From the NCBI GenBank assembly GCA_022495005.1, contig JAGYXB010001065.1, forward strand, positions 248,001-312,000: a DNA stretch of 64,000 bases. Reading direction: 5' to 3'. Below are positions 1 through 12,900 of the stretch, piece after piece (the first letter of the stretch is position 1; every line of letters starts with the position of its first letter). The notes under the pieces are model-generated. The model worked only from the letters and a program-made list of their open reading frames with translations, was not told the origin of the DNA and made no database searches. The DNA comes from Rhyacophila brunnea (Eukaryota; Arthropoda; Insecta; Trichoptera; Rhyacophilidae). The position numbers and the translations under genes are program-made.

Positions 1-557
1 GTATTTCAAAAAAACACTACCTTATTCTTAGGTCAATAATTATAATAAAGCAATCATTATTCATAAGATGTTTATCACACTTGAATGGTCAAAGACATAG
101 CTTATAAGTATCTTTAGAATTATCTTCAAATGTGTTAATCTTGCCGATTTTTTGAATAATAAAATGCCTAATTCTTGTCAAATTTGGGATCACAGAGATT
201 ATCAATATAATTTTTTATCGTGAAAATTTTACAAAAATTATCTCGTAATAAATTATACTAATGGTTTTATAAATGCGTTTAAAAATTAATAAATGTAAAA
301 AATCTTAACGCCACTGCACAGTAATGTACCCAAATATGACTATATTCTGAAACATTAGAGCGAGAGGTTTAAAAGAATACTATTTTATGTAATAAAAATA
401 CTTTATGCAGTCATCAAATGTTTAAAATAACTATAAAAGATAATAAGGCTTCAAAATTATATAAATAGATTATCTACAACGTTTAAGGAGTGTCCAGGAT
501 CATGGTTTGAAAATACAATAAAAACTCAATTTCGACCTACGACGAGCACGTGGGCCG
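1..557 (+). mobile_element. TTAA element copy A1, right part (left end outside window)
   Basis: This repeats the sequence found at 1049-1524 + 4607-4694, 23168-23741, 26525-27075 and, inverted, 61021-61600. It ends in an inverted-repeat terminus (ccaggatcatggtttga ... gacgagcacgtgggcc) followed by TTAA at 558-561. Copies end at TTAA, as expected for piggyBac-type non-autonomous elements. No coding capacity is seen. Confidence 0.75.
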
Positions 558-561
558 TTAA

Positions 562-934
562 AGAGGATTGGCAAATGAGATGGCTACACATAATCCGTCA
601 ATGTGATTCTCTTTTAACAACCAATTGACATACTTGTTTGGTTCTGTATGGATGCACTATTTGAGATAATTTTTACCATTGTATTATTATGACGTTAGGC
701 GGTAGATTAAAATAGCTGTATCTATTTTTAAATCATGATAGATGAATAGTATCAACTTATTGACATACATAAAATCTTAATAGACTTAGAACGAATGGGG
801 TGCGTTACGTATTTAGCCTTCCCTTTACGATGCTAATAAATTCCGTCCGTTCCGGTAATGTCACCTCGGGTTACCGTATGATATCGACCATATTATAGTA
901 GGTAAAATGGAAATGCCTATTTTGGTAACATAAA
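562..934. other. Spacer between TTAA element copies A1 and A2; nothing recognised
   Basis: No open frame, repeat match or exon of the transporter is visible here. Confidence 0.5.
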
Positions 935-1776
935 AAAGTTCAAACACGCGCGTCAATATCATTTTACTCCCTAGTTCGATTATAGTTTGTCAATTTATGG
1001 CTACGGCTGTATGTTGTAGCTTAACCACTGAGGAATGAAAAGAGAAATGGCGTATTTCAAAAAAACACTACCTTATTCTTAGGTCAATAATTATTATAAA
1101 GCAATCATTATTCATAAGATTTTTATCACACTTGGAATGGTCAAAGATATAGCTTATAATAAGTATCTTTAGATTCATCTTCAAATGTGTTAATCTTGCC
1201 GATTTTTTGAATAATAAAATGCCTAATTCTTGTCAAATTTGGGATCACAGAGATTATCAATATATTTTTTTATCGTAAATATTTTACTAAAATGATCCCG
1301 TCATAAATTATACTAATGGTTTTATAAATGCGATTAAAAATTAATAAATGTAAAAAATCTTAACACCACTGCACAGCTATGTACCGAAATATGACTATAT
1401 TCTAAAACATTAGAGCGAGAGGTTTAAAAGAATACTATTTTATGTAACAAAAATACTTTATGTAGTCATCAAATGTTTAAAATAAATATAAAGAATAATA
1501 ATGCTTCAAAATTATATAAATAGACTAGCTGACCCGGCAAACGTTGTTCTGCCATCTAAATTATTTCTAGTAAATATTTTGGTTGTTAAATAAAAATAAC
1601 GAATGTATTGTAAGTGTGTGGGATGAGATCTATGACAGAAAGAGGAATGGAGCACTGTAGACGATGACCGCCGATAACATATTCATTGTTTGATCTCTTA
1701 AAAGTTAAATGTAAAGTGAAAAAAAATTATAAATTTTTTATCCTGAAGTAGGAAAATGAAATAAAGAAAATCAATA

Positions 1777-2766
1777 TTAATTTTGAAGAGCAATTGAGTG
1801 TACAATATTTTTTGTCAGTCCGTCTTTAGCCAACACGAATAAGCTCGATGGTTTGCCCACGCGAGAACATGCCACGTGCAATTGTCCGTGTGAAAAACAT
1901 GGTGTGCCCAGATCTAAGCCGCAAACAGACATCGTTTGGCCTTGCGACTTATTGATTGTCATTGTGAATGCCAATCTAATAGGAAATTGAACGCGTTTGA
2001 ATTCAATTGGCACGTCTGTAAGAATCATTGAAATTCGTGGCAGCAAAACATTTTCGGCTTGGAATTTGCCATTCAAAATAGTGGCTTCGATAATGTTTTT
2101 CATCAATTTTTTAATGACCAATCGCGTGCCATTGCACAGCCGTGGTGGGTTCAAATTCCGAAGTAAAATAACCGGAGATCCAACTTTCAGTCGTAGAAGG
2201 TGTGTTGACATGCCTGGTAAATCCAGTGAGTTCAAAAACTCCGTTGGATAATTTACAGCTTCGTTGACATCGCAAACTGTATCGATCGATTTGTAATACA
2301 ATATACCAAATCGCCTGGCAACGACTGCTGTATCTTGAAGTTTAAATCGTGTTTTGCAATGTATTGCATTTTGGCCTGGCAATAGCAAAGATGTAATCTC
2401 CTGCCACTTTGGATTACATGTAAACGTTATAAATAAACACGGTTGTCCGTACTCGCGCACGAAAGTCATAGCATCCTGTATATATTCTTGGATATGACGT
2501 GGACTGCCTACGTAGGATGATGGTAGAATGATAGAGTTACCAATTTTGGTGGTGTCGGCGTCGCTCAAGATAGCGTCTTGCAAGTGAATGTATTCTTCCG
2601 CACGCAACTTCTGTTGATTGTGTCGTAGGAATTGCAGTCGTTCGCTCTCTACCTTCGGGTAAATGTCGACCATGAATTGTTGGCATAGCTCACGACATCG
2701 CAGAATGACGTTGTCCTGACCACGTCGAATCATCATACGATACGCATAAAAATCCATCGAGCTCAC
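1777..2766 (-). pseudogene. Helitron Rep/helicase remnant: N-terminal Helitron-like domain fused to helicase C-terminus
   Basis: A 329-codon open frame. Residues about 1-131 match the Helitron helicase-like N-terminal domain (FLRHNQQKLRAEEY, YVGSPRHIQEYIQDAM, PCLFITFTCNPKWQEI). Residues about 132-329 match the extreme C-terminus of the PIF1-like helicase (LKVGSPVILLRNLNPPRLCN, FPIRLAFTMTINKSQGQTM, HVACSR). The HUH nuclease motif, catalytic tyrosines and helicase Walker motifs that normally lie between are gone, apparently through one in-frame deletion just after LLLPGQ. It cannot be a working transposase. The open frame is probably inherited by chance, though a fused protein could be translated. 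Confidence 0.88.
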
Positions 2767-2885
2767 TTTCTTGTTTGTTTCGGCTCCTGTAACAACATAT
2801 TCAAAAATATTAATTCATTCATAAATATTAATTCAAAACGAATAATGATGTTTATAATGAATGAATTACCTGTGGCGGGATCTCG

Positions 2886-4049
2886 TTAATTAATGTTTAT
2901 GCAATATCCGTCTTGTCCCTTCCAGAAAATTAGCGGATATTGGAGAGCGTCGTATGAACGGTGTGTGTCAGCGATGAACTCCAGATTATTGTTTCTTCTT
3001 CGAATCACGATTTCTCGCGGCGATGTGCGGTCGTCAACCATGATTCCAGCAACGTCGTCAACAACAGGCGCATTGAATCGACGCAAGTGCTCCCCAGCTG
3101 GTGTTTTATCAGGATTGATGACAATAGCGTGGTTGTCACTTTGCAATTCGTGCATATATGATTTGAAGAATTTCAATAATTCGTTGTGCTCATTCAATAG
3201 GGTGTCCAGTTTGCCGACGATGCGCCTAGCATTCGGCGAATTGAGGTTATTGTAGCCGCAACGTGCATCCACACGATTGATGTCCTCACCGCCCGTGAAG
3301 TAGATTTGGTTCGTTTGGTATTGGCAGCAATGAGCCTACTTTGTGGTTCACTTGGCCTTTGATTTTGAACGTTGAATGAAATTGTTGACCATTTGCCGCA
3401 GTATTGTGAACTATTTCTGTAGCTCCGAACGAAGTCATTTGGAAGCATGAATTGAATGTGCGAATGGATTTCAGGAACAGATTTGAATCTGGATCCGTGC
3501 CGATGAGCAAGCCGTTCAATGGTTCTGGTGGTGTCTCAATTTCTGGTAGTTGCACTTTTCCTGATGCGTCCTGGCTGAAACATGTTTGAATTTTAGCGCA
3601 TGACAATGGGGACATTCTTTGTCCATAGCACCAATCAGCGCTTTCGGATGAGCGGAATATTCAATATCTGGCTCGTATTCGAATGCAAGACGAAGGAACG
3701 AAACGGATAATGCTCGATGTACTTGTTGGCGTTGTCGGTCATTTGCTCTGCGTGTGTTAACTGCAAACCGGCGCGCTTGTCTCCGTTCCAATTGTTGTTG
3801 TTGATTTCGTTCAGCTCGTGCCTCTTGTGATTGAGATTCACGCAATCGCGACATGCTCACACACACATTTTCGTTATCTTGTTGGATTTGTTCGTCTGTG
3901 ATTTCTGCTCTAATGTTTCGCATGTTTGTTGCTTTATTCATTTGACGGCTCAAATAGGCCCTTTTGCGTCTTGCTGGCATTGTACACTGTAACACAACAC
4001 ACACACACACAAATAGATAAATTAAAATAAATCGTACAACATTTTGCAC
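2886..4049 (-). pseudogene. Helitron protein N-terminal remnants, frameshifted
   Basis: Three overlapping - strand pieces in different frames continue the Helitron protein upstream: 3516-4049 (Arg/Gln-rich, with CPHCHALKF, a zinc-finger-like start of Helitron proteins), 3286-3615 (PPEPLNGLL, FNSCFQMTSFGA) and 2886-3272 (NPDKTPAGEHLRRFNAP, VDDRTSPREIVIRRRNN). The order is right for Helitron ORFs, but at least two frameshifts and a gap before the next piece break it. It belongs to the 1525-4606 element. Confidence 0.82.
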
Positions 4050-4698
4050 ACACTGCCTTGTGATATGCCGAATGAAATGTCAAAACGCGACGCTTCTCGT
4101 GAATTCTTCTCGAACGTAGCGCCATCTGTCATTCAACAACATAAATAATTTCGTTCTGTTTGAAATACGAACGACGGTTCATTTGTTCATACAAAAATAC
4201 TAAAATCGCGATTAAAAAATGAGAGGGTGGAAATAGGAGAGTGAAAATTTTGGGTTATAAGTATTTTTTGATGCCAAATAAAAAAAAATACAAAAAAAAA
4301 ATTGTCAAAAAAATAAAATTATTTTTTTTCTGGATAGAGATACCTGAATCACCTAGCGGTATGAAATATACTTGTTGACCTATTCTCATACCTAACAAAT
4401 ATACATAAAAAAAATCATAAAAATCTGTCGAGCTTTAAAGATTTTTTTTTCTGGATAGAGATACCCGAATCACCTAGCGGTATGAAATATACTTGTTGAC
4501 CTATTCTCATACCTAAAAATTATACATAAAAAAATTCATAAAAATTGGTCTAGCGGTTTCGGAGGAGTTCGACCACAAACATTGTGACACGAGATTTTTA
4601 TAGAGATTATCTACAACATTTAAGAAGTGTCCAGGATCATGGTTTGAAAATACAATAAAAACTCAATTTTGCCCTACGACGAGCATGTGGGCCGTTAA

Positions 4699-5640
4699 TG
4701 GATAATGATAACGATTTTGAAAATAATAGTAACATTTTAATTAGTTGAAATATGGATGATTATGGTAATAGCCAAAAAAATATGAGGATGAGTGATGACG
4801 AAGTGCATATTAACTGACATATTTGCAGATTAATAGACTGGTTAACCTAAGGTGACATTTTAGTAATGGGAATGTTAAGTAAAAATGTTTTGTATTCTAG
4901 AAATCTCGTATATATTTAGCTTTCGAAAAAAAAAGAATAGTTCCAAGGAATATTCAATGTTATAATCAGTATTGAAGAAATTATTTCTTACGATAAAACT
5001 GTTGCAAAGTTACTAGGCAACTGTATTGTAGTTTTCACACTATAATAATATGTATTAATTATATGAAGTTGTGAAGTCATAATGTTTTTCTATTGGTTTT
5101 AATATATTTATTATATGATTTTTTCTGTCGTATTTTAAATTTTTGGTAATTTCAAAATTACATTTGAATAAAATAATAAATGTAGATATTATTCAATCGA
5201 TACTGTAGTAATAAAACAATAATATAAATCTTCAGTAGCATTAGCTTGATGTTATATTATAATGTACTATCTTTTAGGCTATATTCTAAAATAGGCAATG
5301 ATTATTCCATGTAATAAAATAAAATAAAATAAAAAGGTTACGTATTTTTGTTCAATATTTGATGACGGTTTGTACTTCCGCAGTTATTCCTAGATCCATA
5401 TTGTAATGTCAAAGTTTTGTTTTCCGTACAAGTCAAACATACATCATGATCAAAATGGTTAATATATAATATATTGAAGTGCCTAACTATTAATAGAAAA
5501 ATACCTTTCGTTAATAACAATTTTAAGTTTCAGGACAATATTTTTGGACAATTTATTATGGTATTGATTGAAATGGTTGTGGTTTTTCACAGAATCAAAA
5601 TAGTGTGTTTTGCTACAAATTAATGTTTTATACGAAATTA
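4699..5640. other. Unique AT-rich sequence; nothing recognised
   Basis: No exon with the expected transporter N-terminus (first membrane segment, Y-x-L-G-G-[KR]) was found. A short (AAAAT)n run lies near 5315-5335. The only longer frame (5338-5520, - strand) has no recognisable product. Confidence 0.45.
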
Positions 5641-5648
5641 CTTGTAGC

Positions 5649-6383
5649 TAGGGAATCCAATCCCGGGATCCCGGGATCCCGAGCAATTTTCGATACCTAT
5701 GAATCCCGGGATTGATAAACATAATCCCGGGATTTCGGGATTGATTTTTTTTATCAATTTTTATGGAAAATATAACAGAAAAAATACTTTTAATACAAAA
5801 TAACTACATTAGAAATAAACTGAGTTTGAATGAAGTTTGATGTGTAGGTTGCCGATTCATTTTATTTTTTCACATAGATTATTAAAAATGAGAAAGATTG
5901 GGAAAAAAACAATGCTTCGCACTTTTAACAAAGTAATTCCACCATGATATCATACGTTTTACGGCAGTTTCATATTTGGCTGACTAATAAGATTTATGAA
6001 GCGGAAATGCCATAAGTACGCCATGCTTATTTGCTTTACTATTTTAAATCTCGCTGATCTATTCATTATGTCTTTACTATCAGAAATAGCAATCTCATAT
6101 TAAATTTACATTATTATTTATATTACAATATTATTTACTCCATTAAACTTGTGTATTTCCAAGATTTAACGTATACAATATTAACAATAAATGTCTTAAA
6201 TAGTATAAATTATACTAGATTTATTTTTGACCGATTTTATCAATGCTATTTGTAAATATAAAAATTTTATATTAACAATGGAAAAAAATCCCAATCCCGG
6301 GACCAGTCCCGGGATCCCGGGATTGTCAAATTGTAATCCCGAAATCCCGAGATCAGAATTTTGGCTCGGGATTGGATTCCCTA
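5649..6383. mobile_element. hAT-type non-autonomous element, 735 bp, with CCCGGGATCCCGGG-rich ends
   Basis: The inverted ends are TAGGGAATCCAATCCCGGG at 5649 and its complement ending GGATTGGATTCCCTA at 6383. A perfect 8-bp duplication CTTGTAGC flanks it at 5641-5648 and 6384-6391. Near each end are several short palindromes of the form CCCGGGATCCCGGG, GC-rich islands in otherwise AT-rich DNA. The interior has no coding frame. The 8-bp duplication and TAGGGAATCC-type ends fit the hAT superfamily. Confidence 0.88.
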
Positions 6384-6511
6384 CTTGTAGCTAATAATAA
6401 TATATTATTCGGAAATATTTTTTTGTTTTTATATTATCTAAGTCTATAAAACGAAAGTATGGATTTATCTTTATTATACAAAGGTTTTAATCTTTTCTAA
6501 TTTCGTTGTAT

Positions 6512-6690
6512 AAGGCAGTGGTTTCTCATCAGGGGGTTCGAGTTCGGGTTCGATGCCCGATGAGGTCACAATAGATTTATATGATTTTCTCTTTTTACTT
6601 TTTACTTTTACTACTACAATATTATTTACTAGAGTTTAAAATATTGTCATCGGGCTACATGGCCTATTACAGTCTTAAAAATGTGTTTAT
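6512..6690 (+). repeat. SINE-like repeat, family S3, copy 1
   Basis: A tRNA-like head with box-B-like GGGTTCGATGCCC near 6546 leads to a body ending TGTCATCGGGCTACATGGCC. The copy at 20486-20660 shares the layout (CACAATA after the head, TGTCATTGGGTCTCATGGTC later). It lies just upstream of the first visible exon. Confidence 0.55.
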
Positions 6691-6831
6691 ATATTTTAAA
6701 TTATTTATGTAGTATAAATAGAAATGTATAAAATCATATTAATATGTCTGTTTTGAGTGTTATAGTGTTCTAAATGTTTTTATGAAATACAAAATTTTCA
6801 GTAATACAGATATCAATTTCTTTTTTTTCAG

Positions 6832-6991
6832 CTACATTTCCGGTATCTCGCTGCTCGGACTGCCGGCGGAAATGTATACATTTGGAACTCAATATTGGAT
6901 GATAATCGGATCAGAGTGTTTCGTCTCCTTGACTATGGCCATTGTATATTTGCCAGTTTTTTATAAACTTCAAATTACATCTAGTTACGAG
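6832..6991 (+). CDS. SLC5 transporter exon 1 of those in window (TM2-TM3)
   Basis: 160 nt: one base completing a split codon, then 53 codons. The acceptor is a long T tract plus CAG and the donor is GAG|gtaaaa. The read starts YISGISLLG and runs through PAEMYTFGTQYW, the highly conserved second membrane segment of the family, then a hydrophobic third segment ending VYLPVFYKLQITSSYE. The split codon (two bases from the previous exon plus C) suits the usual Ser before YISG. No exon coding for the start and first membrane segment was found in bases 1-6831, which are largely transposon sequence, so it probably lies upstream. Confidence 0.93.
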
Positions 6992-9900
6992 GTAAAATGT
7001 TGCATAATATATAATTCGATCCCACACTCAATTGGGATAATTTTTACCCTATACAATTGGGCCGCATCTAAGATATGTAATATACGCTACATATCCATAC
7101 CATAAGTCAATTTAAACGTGGTCAAATCACATTTGAGTACGTGGCGTCTACAGTTTTGGGTAACTGCCCCTGAGACATTTGCGCGTGTAGTGCGAGGCGG
7201 GTGTTTTGGTGGTCCATGTTTGTGTTGTTCTAGGATAATGAAGTTTTATTTTGTTTTGCACAAATTTACGTTGATTTTTGTAGGAAATATGGGTTTTTTT
7301 TATTTAGCCTGGTAGAATTTAGCATTGCTCCATTAAGAATATATGCATATATTCAAGCATGTTTTGACTTGTTTCTTTACTGAATTATAAAAAAAAATAT
7401 TTTAAAATTAATTGTGATCAAATGCAATCAACCTACTTATTAGTTAATATTTATTTATTTTTTTATTACACGTCAAACTTGCAAATGTTTCATGATAGGT
7501 ACATACTAGTGCACACACTAGAATTAGTGTTACACTCTTTTATATTTATTTTCACTAAATCATCGATAAGTCGTGATTTTCAAACAATATCGTTAACTAC
7601 CCACGACATGTCAACAAGTGAATTAATTTTCAATATCTTAATTAAATACCCGCGATAGCCGAGTGGTAACGTATCTACTTGGTCAGTCAAGGGTCTCGTG
7701 TGCAAATTCTGGGTTTGGAAAAATTTACATATTTTTTTCAATGTGTGTTTGAACCTAGAACGTGGACCTAATAGGTTGAGAAAGTAGCTAACATCCATTT
7801 CTCGAAAAAAAAAATGTTACTAAACCTCATCGGGAGGCGGCCAAGATCCACACCGGATTGTGGAACCAATGAACAACAAAACACATGCTGAAAATTGTTG
7901 TGATCGGATTCATAAGTTTCACTTTCACCATGCGTATATTTGTTTTACGTAGCATTTGTTTTACGAGAAATTGACGTTAACTAGGGTAGTTTTGTATGTA
8001 AGTATTAGCGCTTATTGTAACAATTGCAATAAGTGCTATGTTAAAATAGCACCTCTCTAGGCTGTGCTAAATTTTAAAGTGAGATAGACAATTTTAACTC
8101 TTTAACCAGGGGTGGCCAACTTGTTGCATACCATGTGCCAATTTTTTCACAGACGAGTTCAGATGCGCCATACAACTCAAGCACCATTTCTGCCTTCTTA
8201 CATTCATGATTGGGGTTGGAAAATAGGGATAGGGGTAGGATCTGCTTCGCTTAAGGGAGGAAAACGAATAACTCAATCACGCAATTAAATTAATAAATTT
8301 ATGCCAGTTCAAAAAACACACTTTTATTGGAGCGCCAATCTACAATAGTCAGAAATGATCTCTTGGACGAGAAGGTGATCGCTGTCGTGTATCCCGCTGA
8401 TGGTGCTACAGCTGCCGGAGAGTCTCGTTTGGTGAAGATAACTCTGGACCACAGTTTTTAGATGTGGTAAGAGAGAGAGAGAGAGAGCACTGAGCAGGAT
8501 GTAGCACTGAGAGCTTTTGAGTGTTTGGATTTCGCTAGTCTTTCAATGTTTGGTGTTAAATTTGTTACTGAGAGCAGCAGAGAATTCTTCAAATTTAAAT
8601 CAGTTATTCGCGACCTTGTTTTACTTTTAATTAATTTCATGGATGAAAATGCTTGTTCACATCTGTATGTTGATCCAAAGCGACATATATAACTTTTTAC
8701 AAATTTTCTTAGCTCTGGAAAATGTTCACAGGGTAATGAACGCCAGAAATTAATTATGTCAGAAGCATTTTGATCTGGAAAAAGCTCATCAAATATCATT
8801 ATCAATCCTGAATTTGTTTTTAAATCAACCAGTTTCATTTGTATGTTACTAGGCATCTACATAACATTTTGTTCACTAAGTGAAAATGGGTTTATAAATG
8901 CGAGCATGCAGTTTTCTTCTTTAGCAAAATCATGAAAACGACTTTCAAATGACCCTTGCAATATCTTCATTTTTTCAAAAAGTATATTTGGTCAAATTGC
9001 TATTATCCGCAGCACATTCATTCTGCTCATTCAAGTGTGGAAATTGACTGAAAACCTCATTTTTTCTAACTGAGAGATGAACAGTTTTAAATTATTTTTT
9101 TTTCAGTTATGGCGCCTACTTGAAAAGAATAAGTAGGCGCAAAGATGCAATGTAATACTTGTAATCATCCAATGCCCCACGTTTGGCGCATGCGCCACGG
9201 TTTGGCTACCACTGGTTTAGACGGCTAACTTATTGTAACAATTTAAATACTGATACAAACATATGAAGAACTACTCTCGATAGCTGCCGATAGCAGTATT
9301 GTGTATAGAATAGATGCGCAGGAACTCAAACCGTCGAGTTCATTTTACCAGGCATTTTACCACTCGTTCATCGCTGACTTGATTAGGTTTAAAGAATCAA
9401 TAAAATCAGTCCAGATTTTAGTGATGAGAGTAGAGGGACATAATCAGACAGAATGATTGACTCAGCTGATGATAATATCGCTCGCTATTTAAGATCACCT
9501 CTATTGCCGAAGGAAAACTTGTTTTTTGATCTTGTACAATTTAGCAGACGGTTTAACACGTTATTTTCCTTGTAATGCAGAGATATTTTCCTAGATGTTA
9601 TTTACGATATTTTTCTGAACAGCTTCCTTTATCATTTCCTATGAAATCTATTTACAGTTCTTACGTCGACGAGTTCGTTGAACGAATGAAAAATATCCAT
9701 TTTAAAAATAAAATAATCTAGCTAGTCTATTTTATTTTTTTCAAAATTGCATGAAGACCATTGAAGTTATTAAATAATGAGAAATATATGTAAAAATAAT
9801 ATATTTTCTCAAAAGTGTTCAAAATTATGTATGTTCAATAATTAGAATGTTACATTCTTAAATATTGTGAAAAAACTAGTTAATTTAAAATGATTAGCAA

Positions 9901-12900
9901 GTTCAATTACATTACAACAAAAAATCTTGGAGTGATCTGTGACGTCGGTTAGTAATTAAAGTAATACCACTTTGATGTAAAATACAAAACGCGATCATCA
10001 ATAGTAGCTCAATTTGGAAAGCGCTTCAGTGAGTATTAAAAGCTATTAGATAAAATTTGTCGCAATTAAGTATGGTATAGTGGTCTATGTGCGTGGACGC
10101 GATACCCGAGAGACGGAAAATCGATTTCTGCGGGGTATCTTAATATATTGGTGGTGATTATAAGGTTTTCAAAATTATGTATGTTAACACAATCACTGCT
10201 GAAGTTTTAATTACATTTTAATCACCACATTTAAATAACACGTTAATTATATCGAATGGCCAACTGCTCCGAACCGCGCCAGTCGCAGTGTTAGCACTAA
10301 ATGAGTTTTAAGTAATGAAAAGTTTCCTTATTAATTAATTTATTTAAGAAAAAAAACATTGTGGACATAATAAATCTAAATTAAAGACGTTTACATTACA
10401 TGAGATTTACATTATAACAAATATTACTCGCACAAGAGAGAATTAGAGAACCTTAGATTATAGAAAACTATAGAGAACATTTATATAATAATTACAAAAA
10501 ATTCAATTTTATACAGAAAAATTAGATTTTAACCTATACAATCTTATACAGAAAAATAAAATTTCGAATACAAAATACATAGCACGTCACTGAAAATGTC
10601 TACGTCTTTGGGGAGCGCATTGACTAGTCGTGCACCCCTAATGGTGCCTGATAGGCCTCACACGACGAAATGGTTCCGATCCAGAATAAATCATGGCTGC
10701 GACCACGAAGGTAATTGACAGGCGCATGTAATTTCAAATTTCAAAGACTTCAGGGTAGGAAACCATCCCTCGCGATAACAGGCAAAAATGTTTCAAGAGC
10801 AGAAGTGACCTACTAGATTCAAGTGAGTGAAAAAGAAGCATGCCTTGTAGAAAGGCAGTCGAAAAATAATCATTTGACGAATTATCGAAAGGAATATAGT
10901 TATAAAATATGTCTTAAAATAAAGACATCGAAGAATTTTTTCTGGACGCGTTCTAAAATAAGCTAATAGGAAACCTCATAAGGACACCAGATAATCGACC
11001 CATATACAAGAATGCCACGCACTAAGAGACGTAGAGTGTACGTAGTATGACATTAATTGGATTCATGAATGGTTTGGCTCGTCGCATGATGAATCCTAAA
11101 AGCTTACTCGCATGTAGAGCTGTAGGAGTTATGTGCGAGTGAAAAGATAATGGAGAATCAAAAATTATCTCAAGATCTAATAATAATTATTTTAACCGGG
11201 GGTTATGTTAATATTAAAAAAAACGAATCTGAGATACAGTAATAATATAATTAATCATTCTAACATATCACTTAACATCCAAAAAGAGCTATCACATTTT
11301 TCACTTTGTGTATTCAAGCAGATAATTATTGCTTTAAGTTAGCCGTCTGAATTGTCAAAAAGTGATATCTTTTAACAGCCCCTCTTTTGGCTGTGTTGAC
11401 TTTTAGAACGAGATAGAGTACGTCAATTTTACATATTAAAAATTGAGATGCAAGATACGATTGTTTTGAAAAATAATTACCTCACGGCCGCCACCTTAAT
11501 TTATATTTTCCCGCAAGCTGCCAAAAATTGAGTGGCTAGTAGTTACATATATTTTTTTCTACATGATACAATAATTGTAATGATATTATTAATACAATTG
11601 TAGGTTATATTGATATGTTTCACGTTTCAATACAAAATTTTGGCCTTCGGATAGATACGCCAGCACGAAAATAGCTGAATTTGACCGACATGTCCACCAA
11701 TCTAAATTTTCGCCGTATTAAGAATTTATCAATTATTGTAGATATCCGCCGATAGCCGTCGATAACCGTTTTATGTATGGAATGCCTTTCCTCTTAATTT
11801 CGACCAATGAAAATAACGGAAACGTGCTTAAGTGTTAACTGTTAAGAATAGCTGCGCTGTCATGTCTTTAAATAGGCTGTAATCTACTATCCGGTAGCAA
11901 AACTGGCAGTGATCTACCACACTCCTTCTCCTCTCTCAGTCTCCTTGAGATTCATCAACTTCCACAAAGATATTTTATTTGGACACCGAGGCGTTAAAAT
12001 TAAAAAAAAAAAAACAACAACTATCTTTCAGGATCACAATGACATATCCAATTTATGATTCATCGTGAAAATGATTTGGTCTTCTTCTGGGCACTTATAG
12101 CACTTGTCGTCTAACCATTCTCCTCTTGTGCAAAGACCCTTATGCGCGACGGTTAAGGAGAATCTACGCCCCAATTTAAAGCACGGGCATTTAGATATTC
12201 TCTTTTTCTCACTCGTATGGCACGCTGTGAGTGATACAATAAGAACCAAGTGATAGGACGAGTCATGCTAGCTTCTTACTCGTTAAATTATACATTACAT
12301 AAATTATAAGCTGGTTAAAGAAATAAAAAAAGGAACAGTTAATGCTTCCTTTCAAAATATCAATTAAATCATGTTGACTGCCTGATATATTATATCAATA
12401 TCAAATATTATTTCTTGATCTTTATTGAAGGTTTATGTAATACTTTGTGCCATTTAAAATGTTGCGTATCTGTTAAAATAAATTGCGCAATTTCGCAAGT
12501 ATTGAGTACTTCTTAAGGATTGTTGTGCACTAGATATGTATTATAAAGGTATAATATGAGTCTTTGTAACAGTCACAAATTTTGTTTCATTATGGGTAGA
12601 CACCTTTTTCGTCTTATTACCTCATTGGTACGTAAATATAATGTGTTCATTCTCGTAATTCTTCATAAACATAAGTAAAAATAAAAATAAACTTTTAGTA
12701 ACTATTTTTAGAACTGATCTGTGATATCCGTCGCATTTTTGTTACTCTCGGTGGAGAGGAGAACGATTTTTTTCTACGGTATTTTCGACTACAAACCGCC
12801 ACGAAAGAAGTTTTACTTCAAAACGCTGTGGAAAAATGTAACTTACTGACATTAATATCCTAAATTACTCAGACATGCTTTTACTAAGGTTTTATATGTA

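Larger units (their letters stand above)
1525..4606 (-). mobile_element. Helitron, internally deleted, inserted in the TTAA element
   Basis: Read on the - strand, it begins TCTCTATAAAAATCTCGTGT (4606 downward) and ends in GGGTCAGCTAG at 1525. A short hairpin (GGCAGA ... TTTGCC) sits about 11 nt before the terminal CTAG, as Helitrons require. The host bases are A at 1524 and T at 4607, the A^T insertion site with no target duplication. The interior holds frameshifted remains of a Rep/helicase protein on the - strand. It is 3082 bp long, whereas autonomous relatives are several kb longer, so much of the coding region is lost. Confidence 0.9.
935..4694 (+). mobile_element. TTAA element copy A2, split by a Helitron
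   Basis: Left part 935-1524 and right part 4607-4694 join into one copy of the repeat seen at 26369-27075. The join is exact: ...aaataga | ttatctac..., as in the uninterrupted copies near 472, 23651 and 26984. The right terminus ends at TTAA 4695-4698. The usual left terminus is not present before 935, so the copy is left-truncated. Non-coding. Confidence 0.75.

Noticed and set aside
3958..4020. ACACAC run as a regulatory or Z-DNA site
   Set aside because: It is a short microsatellite inside the Helitron and has no gene of its own to regulate.
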